From NCBI GenBank assembly GCA_036346375.1, contig CM070517.1:8659161-8723160 (forward strand): a stretch of 64,000 nucleotides of DNA, read 5' to 3'. Source of the DNA: Guadua angustifolia (Eukaryota > Streptophyta > Magnoliopsida > Poales > Poaceae). The translations under genes and the position numbers were made by a program. Each line of letters starts with the position of its first letter. Position 1 is the stretch's first letter. Below the pieces are notes generated by a model. It was not told the DNA's origin, made no database searches, and worked only from the letters and a program-made list of their open reading frames with translations. Positions 1 to 10,878 of this stretch are shown piece after piece.

Positions 1-113
1 CGTCAAGTGTGCGCTTGTTGCGCAAGTGCAGAGAGTCTCAAGGTCCAGCTTCCCGAACCTATTCTTTAGTCGGCCCCAAATCTCTAGGGACGAGATTCTC
101 ATTATGGGAGGTT
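1..113 (+). pseudogene. 3' end of Ty3/gypsy chromovirus polyprotein (partial)
   Basis: The last codons of a polyprotein whose body lies left of the window. One frame reads SSFPNLF and stops at the TAA formed with the first bases of the LTR at 114. The same tail (AEFPNLF followed by a purine-rich tract and TGTAACATCCC) is seen at 21090-21180 in the complete chromovirus, so this is the end of the integrase/chromodomain part. The purine tract before the LTR (105-110) is weak. Too short to judge whether the gene was intact. Confidence 0.7.
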
Positions 114-3100
114 TGTAACATCCCAAAATTTGGGTTTTCAAAAAAATTTATATTAAATTAGCTTTTCGAAAATGTTACACCAATCTTATTTGATTAAAGA
201 AGCTTAATTTAGAATTTTCTAAATCTAAAACAATTTAATGTGCCTTCTGTGTACATTAAGTGATTTAAAATTTAGTTTTTACAGTGTCCTTTGTATCTCA
301 GGGAATTTCCCAAATTCGAGATTTGCTAAAAAATTAATTAAAATTATTAATTTAAACATTTGGATGTTAATTGGATTTCTATTTGGATTTTTAATTCGAA
401 TTATTAATGGTTCAGGCAATTCTAGAACCAAATTCCAATTCAAGCCTTTCCATTGAAATCCCATTTGAATTCAAAATTTCGATTTCCCTCGGTGTTCTAA
501 TTAACCTGGCATCCATATCCTTCTGAAATTAGAGTTCAATCCTTTACCGTCCGCAAAGTCAAAATTTCAATTTCGGTCCTTATTCGAAATTTCACCCGAG
601 TTCCAAAATACTCCAAAAATATCAAAATTCATAGAATTAGGTTCCAAATATTCTATAATGATTTTCAGAATTTTTATAAAATTTATAGAATCTCTCTGGT
701 ATTTTATCTCTCGCGGTCTTTCGTTAAATCCAGTATATTCGTCCCGGAATTTTCTAAATTCCAAAACTCATCAAACTTCAGTGAAACAAATTTTATTGTG
801 TTCCAAATAATCTCTAGTATTGTTAGGAATTTTTCCAAGATTTTTAGATCATTTTTGCTATTTTATTCCTCGCGCTTTTGTCCCTTCATTTCTTCTGACC
901 AATGAGAAAGCGACACGTGTCCACCACTGTTCATCTTCAACCTCCAGCCGTGTGCACTATTCACATTCTAGCCCCATTTGCAGCCCAAACTTCAAATGCT
1001 CATGACTTTTGCAATTCTCAACGAAATTGAGTGAGGTCAGTTGCAAAACGACCGTGTCATCAAGTACTTCAATTCTCCTACAGTTTCTCCCTCTGAAATC
1101 AAGTGAAACCGAAACTGCAAGCACTTCTATGCCGTTTCTTGTTTTGGCCATAACTTTTCCGTTTCTCATCCTCTCAACGCGTGTGACCACCCAAAACGTG
1201 CGTTTCAGTCTCCCCAGCACGGTGCTCACCTTTGCCCTTCATTTCCAGAATAGTTTCCCTTCCGAAAATCGAAGAAACGATCGCCGGACGTCCTCCGTTG
1301 ACATCGCCGTGTCATCTTTTGATCCGGTAAGGCAAATCGAATTCCGTTCACGTCATCTTGTGCGCATTAGTGTGTGGATCATAACCCCTCAAGAAAATCC
1401 AGGTTTCATCAAGAATTGCTCCGGGAACTTGCGTTCGTTCGTCGTCAAGTCGAGTTCCGTTCGTCATCGATTCCTCCCAAACCGGTAATCCCCGATCCAA
1501 TTCCTTTTACATATAGCCTAGTATGATCTTGCTCTACGGCGTGCTCTCGCTAGTTTTGAGAAATTCCGCATTTTATTGTGTTTTTGGCCGCCATGCCATT
1601 CGGTCGGTTTTTGGTCGCGTCGGCCGATGTCCTCGCCATCGCTCCGGCCATCCCCGCGGTCGGCCGTCGTGTCCACGAGCATCCCCTCACCTTGCTGCCC
1701 CCATCCCACCCCTTGGCCACCCCTCCCGCCGCCGGAGCACGCCGCCGCCATGTGCCTCCTGTTCACCGCCATGTGCCTGCCACCTTCATGCGCCATCCAA
1801 GCCCCGTCCGACCGCCCAGCCCTCTCCTCACGATGCCGCGCCCCTCCTGCACCTCCCAGCCGGCTCCCTAAGCCGCCCCCTCGCCGGAGCACCACGCAGC
1901 CACACCGTTTGCCGCCCCGAGCGCCGCCGGTGCCGCTCCCGTCCTCCGTTCGCCGCTCCGTCACATGCTCCAGCACCGCACCGCCGCCCTCTTTCCATTT
2001 TGCTATTTGCCATGCGCTGCCATGCCCCCAAGCTCTGGCAATGATGGTGCAAAAACCTTCCAATGGTGCTCTGTCAGGAAAACGAAGCACTATAGCTACA
2101 GTGCGATTTCTTATTTTCGGGATTTTCTTTCTAGTCAAACTTCGTTTGATCCATTCTCCTCCATCCGAACTCGGAATCAAGTGATTCAAATTTCTAAATT
2201 CATCTAAACTCATTCTCTATCTGCCAGTATTTTTATTATAATTTTTACTTCCTGTTTATTTTATTTTATTCATTTGTATCTCGGCTATTAAATCATTGAT
2301 CCGTTTTGCGTGACAACTACCTCGGCAGTACCCATTCGGCCAGCACAAATTTGCCATGTAGTTGCCATGTCGTGACCTCACTGCCCTATCCATCAGCCGA
2401 TGGTTGCCACCTTGTTATTTCATATGCGTTCCGTCATCGCTTCGCCTTCGCCGTTAACGTTCCGCCGTTAACGTTTCACCGTTAACGTTTCGCCGTTAAC
2501 GTTCCATCGTTAACGTTCCGCCGTTAACGTTCCATCGTTAACGTTCCGTCGTTAACGTTTTGCCGTTAATGTTTCATTGTTAACGTTTCGTCGTTAATGT
2601 CCCGCCGTTAACGCTTGCTCTCATTGTATCGCTGTCATCGCATAGGTGCATGCAAGTGAAAGCCCTAATGTGATGTCCTTACCTTTTCAATTGTCCTATT
2701 GTGATCTAACCCCATTCCTTGTAAGTATGGCTTTATCCTTCTATCATCTGCAAAGCCGGACCAAAACCTAACTTAAGAACCGGTTCGATGGACTAAGTGT
2801 ATCGTGAGCATATTACCGGTATTGCGGTTTCGCTCGTTGTGTTCACCGTAGTAAGATATTTGTGCTCGTCTTACTACATATCGTTATCGCCTTGTTATCG
2901 CCAAATCTCTTCGTTGATGTATGATGAACCCCGATTGATCGCATCAATGTCGATTCCATCCGCCCTTGTCTTATATTTGAAAATCTAATATGCCATTAAC
3001 CCGTAATTCATTCGTGGACTTGGTCGCTAGATTATTGACCATGTGTCATACCTTTGAGCCATATCTAATCTATCAGCTTATCTCTTTTGTTTGATTGCGT

Positions 3101-5204
3101 ATCTAATTAGTCAACGAAAGTCAACCTCGAGCACTAGCTTAGTTCATCATGAACTAACATATCTTTATGGACCCGGTCTATAGATCGAGAGCCCATATGC
3201 CATTGTCTGTCTAATCAAGATAGCAACTTCAGAGGAAATATTCTTTGGAATACTATTCCTTCCTTTCCAGTTATTAATCTTTCTCTTCAGTGTATTCTCC
3301 GAAAGCCGTTCTAATTTGTCTAATCATCGACCTAATCCATTCAAGTTCCTAATTTCATCTAAGCCGTTGTGCCCAATCCTATTCGTTCTTAATTTGGAGT
3401 TTACTTGATTTGCTTTTTGAGTTTTGTTGTATTTATGTTTGTTTATCGTTAGACGCGTTCTTTGAAAGTCGTCAAGGAGCCGAGAAGCAAGCAAGCGGAG
3501 ATTGAAGATCGAGGATCAAGGATTGAAGATAAAGAGTAAAGAGCAGTTTATAGCAAGTGCCAGGCAAGTCGTGCTTTGATCATATTGCTCCCAGTTTTAC
3601 AAATTTACTTTGATTCAAATTATTGCATGCTAGTTCAAGAATTAAAATGATTTAAATTAATTTGGGATTAGTTATACAATCCAATTGCTAATATCACCTT
3701 GCCATGACTAATTGTATGCCATAATTCATTTGTCACCCTAAGATGGTTGATTATTAGTTGGTTGTTATTACTTGCCAACGTGGGTTGGTTAGACCGTGTA
3801 TAACTGCTTAGCCATGCTACGCAACTCATGTCTTTTGAAAATAAAAGGTTAATACTGATTAATGGATTATGAAATGTGTTTGTGAAATGGTGTGATGTGT
3901 TGCCACACGATGATGTTGATATGTGGAACCAGCGTGGTTCTACATGGATGTTGAGTTGTTGTTGGCATTGTGTTGTGCAATAATCAACTGGGGTGATAAA
4001 ATGTTTTAGACTGAGGCAAGTGGCAATAGTGGCATTGAATATGTCGCTCTGGTATTTGGCGGTATTGTTGGTGAATTTTGTGATGGTATTGTTGGTGAAT
4101 TATTCGGGGTAGCCTTGCCTTGGTCACCCTAAGGACTTAACCTTGAAAGCCTTTGACCTGAGTCTCTCATACAACCACATGTCTGAATGGGAAGACCTAG
4201 TTTAGTAGGATTCTGATATCTCACCTTTGATACTCGGGGTGGCGATTGCCGAGGGTAATCAGATGGGGGCGTGCGTGCGTACTTTCTGCTTGGTACCCGT
4301 CCAACGGTGTTTGTCGGTCCTATACTTCGGCTCTGAGCGAGGGAAGTGATAGTGAAGGCAACCCGGAGAGGTTCCTAGGTTGAGATAGAAGTTTCTGAAA
4401 GGCTTTGTTATGATCGCTCATTCGCATACTCTTGTATGGCGATTCACGGCTGACGTGATGAGTTGATTGTATCTTGTGGGTAAAGTGTACAACCTCTGCA
4501 GAGTGTAAAAACTATTGAATAGCCGAGTCCGCAGATCGACATTGCTCGGGATTACAAATCAAGGGTAGAGTTTTGAAAATAAAATGAGGTTGGGAATGTG
4601 AACAATGTGATATGGAAATTGGTTAAGGATGAGAAATGTTTTACTTGAGAATGATTACGAAATTTATTATGGATATTATTTGTTTTACTGCTTTTCAATC
4701 TATTCATGATATTCATTTGTAAATGCTTTGTTTTATGCAAAATAGCCAATTCAGCCATTCAATTGGAATAAGCCGTGCATATAGTTATTTAGACTTGCAT
4801 TCTGCGGCACGACTTGTTGAGTACGGTTGTGTACTCACCCTTGCTTTAACAAAACATCACCAGCTTGAGGAGAAGTCTTTGTCTTGAAGAAGGGAGTTTC
4901 GCAAGAAGGCGAATATCTAGGAGTTGAACCTTGTCAAATGCCCGTGGTATTTTGATGGAATTCACCGACGTTCTTCGTTCATTCTTTGTTCATTTTACTC
5001 GAGTTGAAGCCATCTAGGCTTCACAATTGTAAGTTGACCTTAAGGTTGTTCAACATGTTATATTAATAGATGAATACTTTATTTATTATTCCGTTGTGTA
5101 TGATTGTGATATTCATCTTTGTTAACTGTGGGCACTAGCTACTGATCCTGGGACTAGTGCTGAAAACACAGAGGGTTTCCGGATTGCGAATTCGGGTCCC
5201 GACA
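114..5204 (+). mobile_element. 3' LTR of chromovirus element 1 (5.09 kb)
   Basis: Starts TGTAACATCCC after a polyprotein end and finishes TTCGGGTCCCGACA, the same termini as the paired LTRs at 13397-16130 and 21169-23945. The last 1.7 kb (from about 3480) is recognisably related to the second half of those LTRs, for example the GTGCTTTGATCAT block near 3570 and the TGTACTCACCC block near 4830. The first 3.4 kb is family-specific and nearly twice as long as in the other family. It abuts Sirevirus sequence at 5205, so the element sits in Sirevirus A and the 3' copy of its target duplication should be GAGTC (5205-5209). The 5' half of the element is outside the window. Confidence 0.8.
2452..2619 (+). 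repeat. 14-bp minisatellite, 12 units, inside LTR 1
   Basis: Twelve head-to-tail 14-bp units, each a variant of CGTTAACGTTYCRY, without spacers. Every unit carries GTTAAC or its one-base variant GTTAAT. The central palindrome is kept better than the last four bases, and the units decay toward the right end. No counterpart is seen in the shorter LTRs of the complete chromovirus. Confidence 0.93.
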
Positions 5205-7560
5205 GAGTCGTACATCATTGCCTAAGGTTTCCTAATTTGGCAGATGGTGAAGCTCCCATAGGTGATTCTTGCCAATAAGAACGTCACAGCCAGCAATATG
5301 GCTGATGTTGAGGTAAATGCTAAGGCAAGAAACATCCTCATACATGGCCTTAGTCATAGTGAATACGATAGGATCTCTCACCTTCAATCCGATGACCAAA
5401 TTTGGGTAACCCTTGATGCTTACCATGAGGGTACTACCCAAATCAAGATGGCAAGATAGGATCAGTACAGGTGTGATTACCACAAATTTGAACAACACGC
5501 TGGTGAGAGCCTTGATGAATGCTTTGGTCATTTTATGAAGATTTTGAGTGACCTTCGAGCAGTCGGTTGCATTTACCCTTACTTGCATAATGCTCGACAT
5601 TTTTTGATTGCACTCGATCTTCGAGTTTGGGAGATGAAGGTGACCACCATCAGGGACAATACCGACTTATCGACTCTGACTATTGATGGGCTTTATTCCT
5701 GACTCAAGACTTGTGAGATTGATGTCGTATCTTGAAAGATGAAATCTCAGTCGATGGCCTTGGTCACTGATCCCACTGAATCAACCTCTGATTCTTCTGC
5801 TAGTTTTCCCCTCTCCGCCTTTTGTAAGCTAAGAATGACTACATCGACAAGAACTGCAACAAGAAGCCTCCAGCTCATGAGCCGTTGCATGAGAAGAAGT
5901 ACCGCAACTTCTCAAAGAACAACAAGTTCTTCCACCATATTCTCACCGCACTCGACGACATCAATGTCTCTAACATGAAGACATGGAGTGACGAGGGTGA
6001 GGATGATCTATAAGAGAAGAAAGATGGCGACGACATCACTAGCATGTGCTTCATGGCAGAGGCCTACAGCATTAGCGACTCCAAGCTCTACAACAACTCA
6101 AACGAGGTACCCTCTGATGATTAGCTCAATGAAGCTTTCTGCAAGTTAGGAAAATTTCATACTAGATCTAGAGCTAGGTGTACGGAGCTTAAGAAAGAAG
6201 TAGGTATCTAAATTCGGGAGTTAACTTCACTTAGATCTTCTCTCTCGAGTTTCTGATGATTGTTCTTTATGTGATGCCCTACTTGTAGAGGTAGAGAACC
6301 TAAGGACCATGCATGATAGTGTGCTTTCCGAACTTGATGGCCTTAGATTGAAGAATGCTAGCAATGAATCTATTAATGCTATGGCTTTAGATGCTATTTT
6401 TCTTTATGCTCACTCTACTCCCTCATGTGAAAATTGCCCTATACTACTTACTAAAATTGATGCCATAAGCACTCACCTTAGGAAGCTTTCTACTAGAAGT
6501 GATGAACTTGAAGAAATGCATGCTTCTAAGGATTCAGTCAGCTCATGAGGGATGTAGGCAACTAAAAATTTAACAATAAATTTTAAATATCAAGTATGCT
6601 AAATTTGCTAAGGACTTACTAGATAAGTCATAAGAATGTTGCTTGCGATGTGCTGAGATTGAGGGGGATTTGGATAAAATCCATGTCAAACTTAGGAAGA
6701 AAATACAGGTCCAGACCCTTAGGATTAGAAATAACCCTTGCATTTCTTGTGAGGCCCTCAAGGTTGAGGCAGCCGTGCTGAGGGAGAAAAATACATGTGT
6801 TTGTAGTTCTTCTCTCCCTAGTTCTTCTTCTCCCTGTTCTCCATGTGCCTCTTTCTTCTGGAAGTGTGAGTATCTCATGAGCACTCTCGAGAAGTTTGTA
6901 GGAGACAAGAAGAAGCTCAGTCTCATTTCTAGACCAATCCAAGATTAGTCGATTCAATCAGGTTCTAGGATTTGACTACTTGGAGCATGCTAGGACTCAT
7001 CCTCCTACCATTGTACGTGGCTCCATGAGTGGAGATATTGTGGTTTCTCTCAGGGAGAGCACTACTGTGTTTAGGTCTACTGGGGTTGTCCATGGAATTT
7101 CTGACCAGTACATTGCTACTCCTACTGCTAGACAGGTTAGAGAGTCACCTGTTTTTGGGTAGCAACTAGGACTCGGCTTTTTATGTTGTTTAGTCGAGTT
7201 TTAGTCCTAGAGCTACTCCTAGTCAGTATTTCTACCGTTCTCTTAATATTTTTCATTTTTTTATCGAGGTAGATATCAGCAGCATGAGGTGTTTTCTAGT
7301 AGGAAATTTAGGCAGCCTCACTGTTATGGTCCGACCTTTGCACTATGACAAGCCAACCTAGTTTTAGCTTCTAAATCTTCCATTAATGCTATTTCTGATC
7401 TTGTGAGAGTTGAGTGTTAGAGAGACACTAGAGTCTAGTCTTCTTGTTCTATGACTGGTACTTTGAGTCATCGTGTGGCTCAGTATTGGTTTCCCAGGTC
7501 TTCACATTCTCCCAGTTCTGAGTCATCTCACTCTTGTGTCTTCATTAGGTTCATCGAAAG
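5205..7560 (+). pseudogene. Sirevirus A gag (decayed)
   Basis: Matches the gag of elements B and C in order: the block around ARNILIHGLSHSEYDRISH (about 5315-5375), a stretch ending YRNFSKNN near 5910, an acidic linker (TWSDEGEDD near 5985), and a leucine-rich probable coiled coil at 6140-6550. It is split by frameshifts and in-frame stops and keeps no long open frame. The CCHC knuckle is missing: the B and C copies have it before YRNFSKN, but here the text jumps from about 5835 to the lysine-rich part, which suggests an internal deletion. In life this gag would form the virus-like particle. Confidence 0.7.
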
Positions 7561-9087
7561 GGGATAGGAGAGGTTTGGATTGTTGACTCCAGTTGTTCTT
7601 GTCATATGACCGTAGACTCTCGTTGGTTCTTTTCCCTAGTCCAAGCCCCTGGTGATGAGTTGATCACCTTTGGAGATGCTTTCTTCAGGTAGAGTCATTG
7701 CTAAAGGTATCGTCTGCATTAATAATAATTTTATTCTTAAGGATGTCGCCTTAATAAATAAGCTGCAATACAATTTGCTCTCTGTTTCTTAGCTTATCGG
7801 TGACTCTTTCGAGGTAAGCTTTAAGAGTTGTTCCTATATAATCCTTGATTCATTAGAAGGGTTAGTTTGCAGGATTTCTATATTTGGGAGAGACTTTCGT
7901 GCTAATTTTTTCTACTTCTTCTTGAGACTCTCTTCGTTGTTTGATTGCTTTTGAGTCCCGTGATCTCTCTTTCTGGCATAGGAGACTTGGTCACATTGGC
8001 TTCGATCATTTGACCAGAGTTAGTAACCATGATCTCATTCATGGCCTGCCTAAACTCAAGATGGTCAAAGACATAGTTTGCTCCCCTTGCAGACATGGCA
8101 AGATGGTTGCTACTTCTCATCCTCCAACTGTTGTAATGGCTGATGCACTAGGACAGTTTTTACATATGGACACTATTGGTCTTGCTAGAGTGCAGTCAGC
8201 GGGTGGAAAGTGGTATGATCTTGTCATTGCTCATGATTTTTTGAGATATTCTTGGGTGTTTTCCATGGCCACAAAGGATGAGACTTTTCTCATTTCAGGG
8301 GTTTTGTCAGTAGGTTGAGCTCCTAGATACTTTATGTGCTATACACTGTGATAATGGCATAGAGTTCAAGAGCTCCTACTTTGAGAGTTTCTATGAGGAG
8401 TCTAGTCTAGAGTATCAGTTCTCTTCTTCCAACATCACTCAACAAAATAGTGTAGTGGAAAGGAAGAACAAGACCCAGGTAGAGATGGCCAAGACGATGA
8501 TAGACAAGTATAGTACTCCTAAGAAGTTCTGGGCTGATGCTATAGCTACTGCATGTCATGTGTCTAACCCTATTTTCTTGAGAGCATATTTGCATCGCAC
8601 TTCTTATGAGTTGAGGTATCGGCAAAACCCCAGTGTTTCTCATTTTTGTGTGTTTGGTTGCAAGTGCTTCATCTTGAAGTCTGGTAACCTAGATAAGTTT
8701 GAATCTCACTCTTTTCTAGGTTACTCGACTTCTTCTCGTAGCTATAGGGTCTGGAGTTGTGATGCTAATAGGATCATAGAGACCTGTGATATGACCTTTG
8801 ATGAGGCTAGCTCAGAATCTAGACCTGATATTTCAGGCTCATATTTATCCTCTGAGACTATTTTTGTAGAGGATGAGAATGATGGAGATGATGATGTTCC
8901 ACCTGATCCAGTCCCTTCTATACCTGAGGTACCACCTATTTATATTTCTATACCTCGGGGAGACCAGCCCTTACCTTTAGACTCTCTTTTAGCGAGCGGC
9001 TTTGTTCTTGCCTCTTTTGTTCCAGAGGTACAGACCACTTCCGCTTCTGTTCCTCCCCGCCTGAAAGACCATGTGGAGGTCTACCCA
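7561..9087 (+). pseudogene. Sirevirus A protease-integrase region (decayed)
   Basis: A protease-like motif reads WIVDSSCSCHMT (about 7577-7612). GAG-pre-integrase follows with FWHRRLGHIGFDHL (7970-8011), then integrase-core remnants LHMDTIG (about 8160), an N-G-x-E-F-K block near 8355, NSVVERKNKTQVEMAK (8446-8493) and a C-terminal domain to about 8810. A serine/proline/acid-rich linker runs to 9087, where reverse transcriptase should start but foreign sequence begins. Aspartates of the core have been replaced in places (AHDF where B has VDDF), so it would be inactive even in frame. Confidence 0.75.
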
Positions 9088-10823
9088 TGTTGGTGATGAG
9101 TATGTGACTAACTTTGAGTTTGGTATTCTCTGGTTTGAGTTTGATTTGAATTGAATTTTCAATCTGAAGCAATTTGAGCTTTGACTGCCTTTTCCCGTGC
9201 AACCGGGCGAGCAGTATCACCGGACCCCAGAACGGTATGGAAAAACCTGAGAAGGTGTTTTTAGGGGGTTCAGGCAATCTGGTACTGCTGGCCATGTCAG
9301 TCCGATGCTTCCGACAGAGCAGTAGCACAGGCCCAACTGGCCGGTGTGAAAATTCTAGAAAGGGTGTTTTTCGGGTGTTGCAGTAGGAGCGGTGCCACTG
9401 GCCAGGGGGCAGTAGCACCAGAGTCTACTAGGGGTGGTGTTGCCGGCTGGGGGTGGTAGCAACGAATCTTCTGAGCGTAATTGATATAATTAATGATTTT
9501 GTGATGATTATTGCATATCTTTTTAGACATTGCTATGTGATTGGTTTTCCATGTCTTTGATGGTTGCAAGACGACGTTACTCGATCATGGTGAGGCGGAG
9601 GATGATCGGGACTAGGCGAGGTGTGTCAGAGATCTAAACGATCGAGAATCACTGGAAGATGATCGGAGATAGAGTTTGTGCAAGCCAAGAAGACAATGAA
9701 AGGAGATCATGCTAGCTAGATGCTGCTCGAATCGATGAGGGCCATCGGATCGTGGTCTAGTTGATAGGAAAGCGGGTCTAGTTAGAGTTCTTTGAGAACC
9801 GTGCAAGGAAACCCGTTATGTATGTGGATTTTGGGTTAGCCCTTTGCATGGCCGTGTGAGTGGGTTAATCCTAGCCCTTGATGAGTTCTCTAGTCTAGGG
9901 TTGAGGGACTCATCCAAGGGTGGTAGGTGGCCCAAAAGTAGTATAAATAGAGGGGAAGGGGTAGCCTTCTCCTCTTAAAGGTTTATAGGTTTTGTGCTCC
10001 TTTGAGCTTTTGTCCACTTTTGTTATGAAGCATTGTAAACCTTCCCTTCTAAAAATTCAAATCATTTTCTTCTATACTTGAATTTACATTATGCATTTAC
10101 TTTATGTCTTTACTTCAGCATTTAAATTTTCACAATTTACATTCTTGCCATTTGGATTTGCCTCCTCTCCTTCTACATGCTTGTGCTTCTTGTGCCAAGG
10201 ATGATGATTGATGATTGAATCTTCTTTAGACCATATTCCAATCATCTAGGCAAATCTTGAGGAAAATCAATTTTGTGTTCTTGAGTGAATGATTTTTGTG
10301 AATCACGTTTCTGTATGTTTTGGCTAGAGTTCTTTCTTGATATGACATATGGGTAGCTATTCAAGATCATCTTGATCATCAAAAACTCAGGAGCAAGTTT
10401 TAGATCAATTTCTCAAATTTTTTGTGAACTTAGTGTGTTCTTTCTTCTAAGGGAAAAATGTCACAACTTTGATGTCAATCCTCGAGATTGAAGGTTGGAA
10501 CAAGTTCTTAACATCCTTGGGATCACATCTACCAAGTTTTGTTAAGTTTTTTCGGACTAATCAAAAGATTCCTCAAAATTTGCTTTTGACTCATGCTGTT
10601 TTTCAGTTTGTTTTTAGCTGTTCTTGAGCACTATGCTATCAGCCCTCCTAGCACGGTGCTACCAGCCTCCCAGCGAGTAGCACTAACCATACAGATCAGC
10701 TACTCCATTTGATTCACTTTCTTTTGCGGATTTTCTTTGCGGGCTTGTTTGGATTGTTTTGAGTGGGGAAAAATTTTATTTTGTGACCCTTCACCCCCCT
10801 CTGATCGCTATCTCGATCTTTCA
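9088..10823 (+). mobile_element. 5' LTR of Sirevirus element B
   Basis: A non-coding stretch that ends ATCTCGATCTTTCA directly before a tRNA-Met-type primer site. It shares long blocks with the LTRs at 26896-27675 and 30960-32373: the GATGGTTGCAAGACG block near 9560, the TATA region, and the TTCACCCCC block near 10790. The left edge is inferred from TGTTGGTGATG, where element A's reading frame stops, so its position is less certain. A CACCGGAC copy at 9220 resembles the palindromic motif reported for Sirevirus LTRs. Confidence 0.65.
9942..9949 (+). promoter_or_regulatory. TATA box of Sirevirus B LTR
   Basis: TATAAATA in the context AGTAGTATAAATAGAGGGG. The same context recurs at 31446 and 34726 in related LTRs, which marks it as the LTR core promoter. 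Confidence 0.7.
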
Positions 10824-10837
10824 ATTAGTATCAGAGC
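10824..10837 (+). other. Primer-binding site, Sirevirus B
   Basis: ATTAGTATCAGAGC directly after the LTR end. It is one base off the usual TGGTATCAGAGC that pairs with the 3' end of initiator tRNA-Met. The gag start (ATG at 10879) follows. Confidence 0.75.
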
Positions 10838-10878
10838 TGATTTTGCTCTTCCATAGATCTTGATCGGTCTCGAGAGCC

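Larger units (their letters stand above)
5205..9087 (+). mobile_element. Sirevirus-type Ty1/copia element A, internal region (truncated)
   Basis: Collinear with the gag-protease-integrase part of elements B and C. It begins inside gag because the chromovirus LTR ending at 5204 replaces its start, and it is cut at about 9087, where element B's LTR appears to begin. LTRs, PBS and reverse transcriptase are not seen. Lineage is inferred from the gag CCHC plus long coiled-coil layout and the spelling of the GAG-pre-integrase and integrase motifs, which recall Opie/Ji-like maize elements. Confidence 0.75.

Noticed and set aside
1518..2213. Long overlapping open frames on both strands in a GC-rich part of LTR 1
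   Set aside because: Pro/Arg/Ser/Cys-rich translations in three frames and both strands at once are typical of GC-rich non-coding DNA. No domain is visible.
2452..2619. CRISPR-like array
   Set aside because: Units are contiguous with no unique spacers, in a plant LTR. It is a minisatellite.
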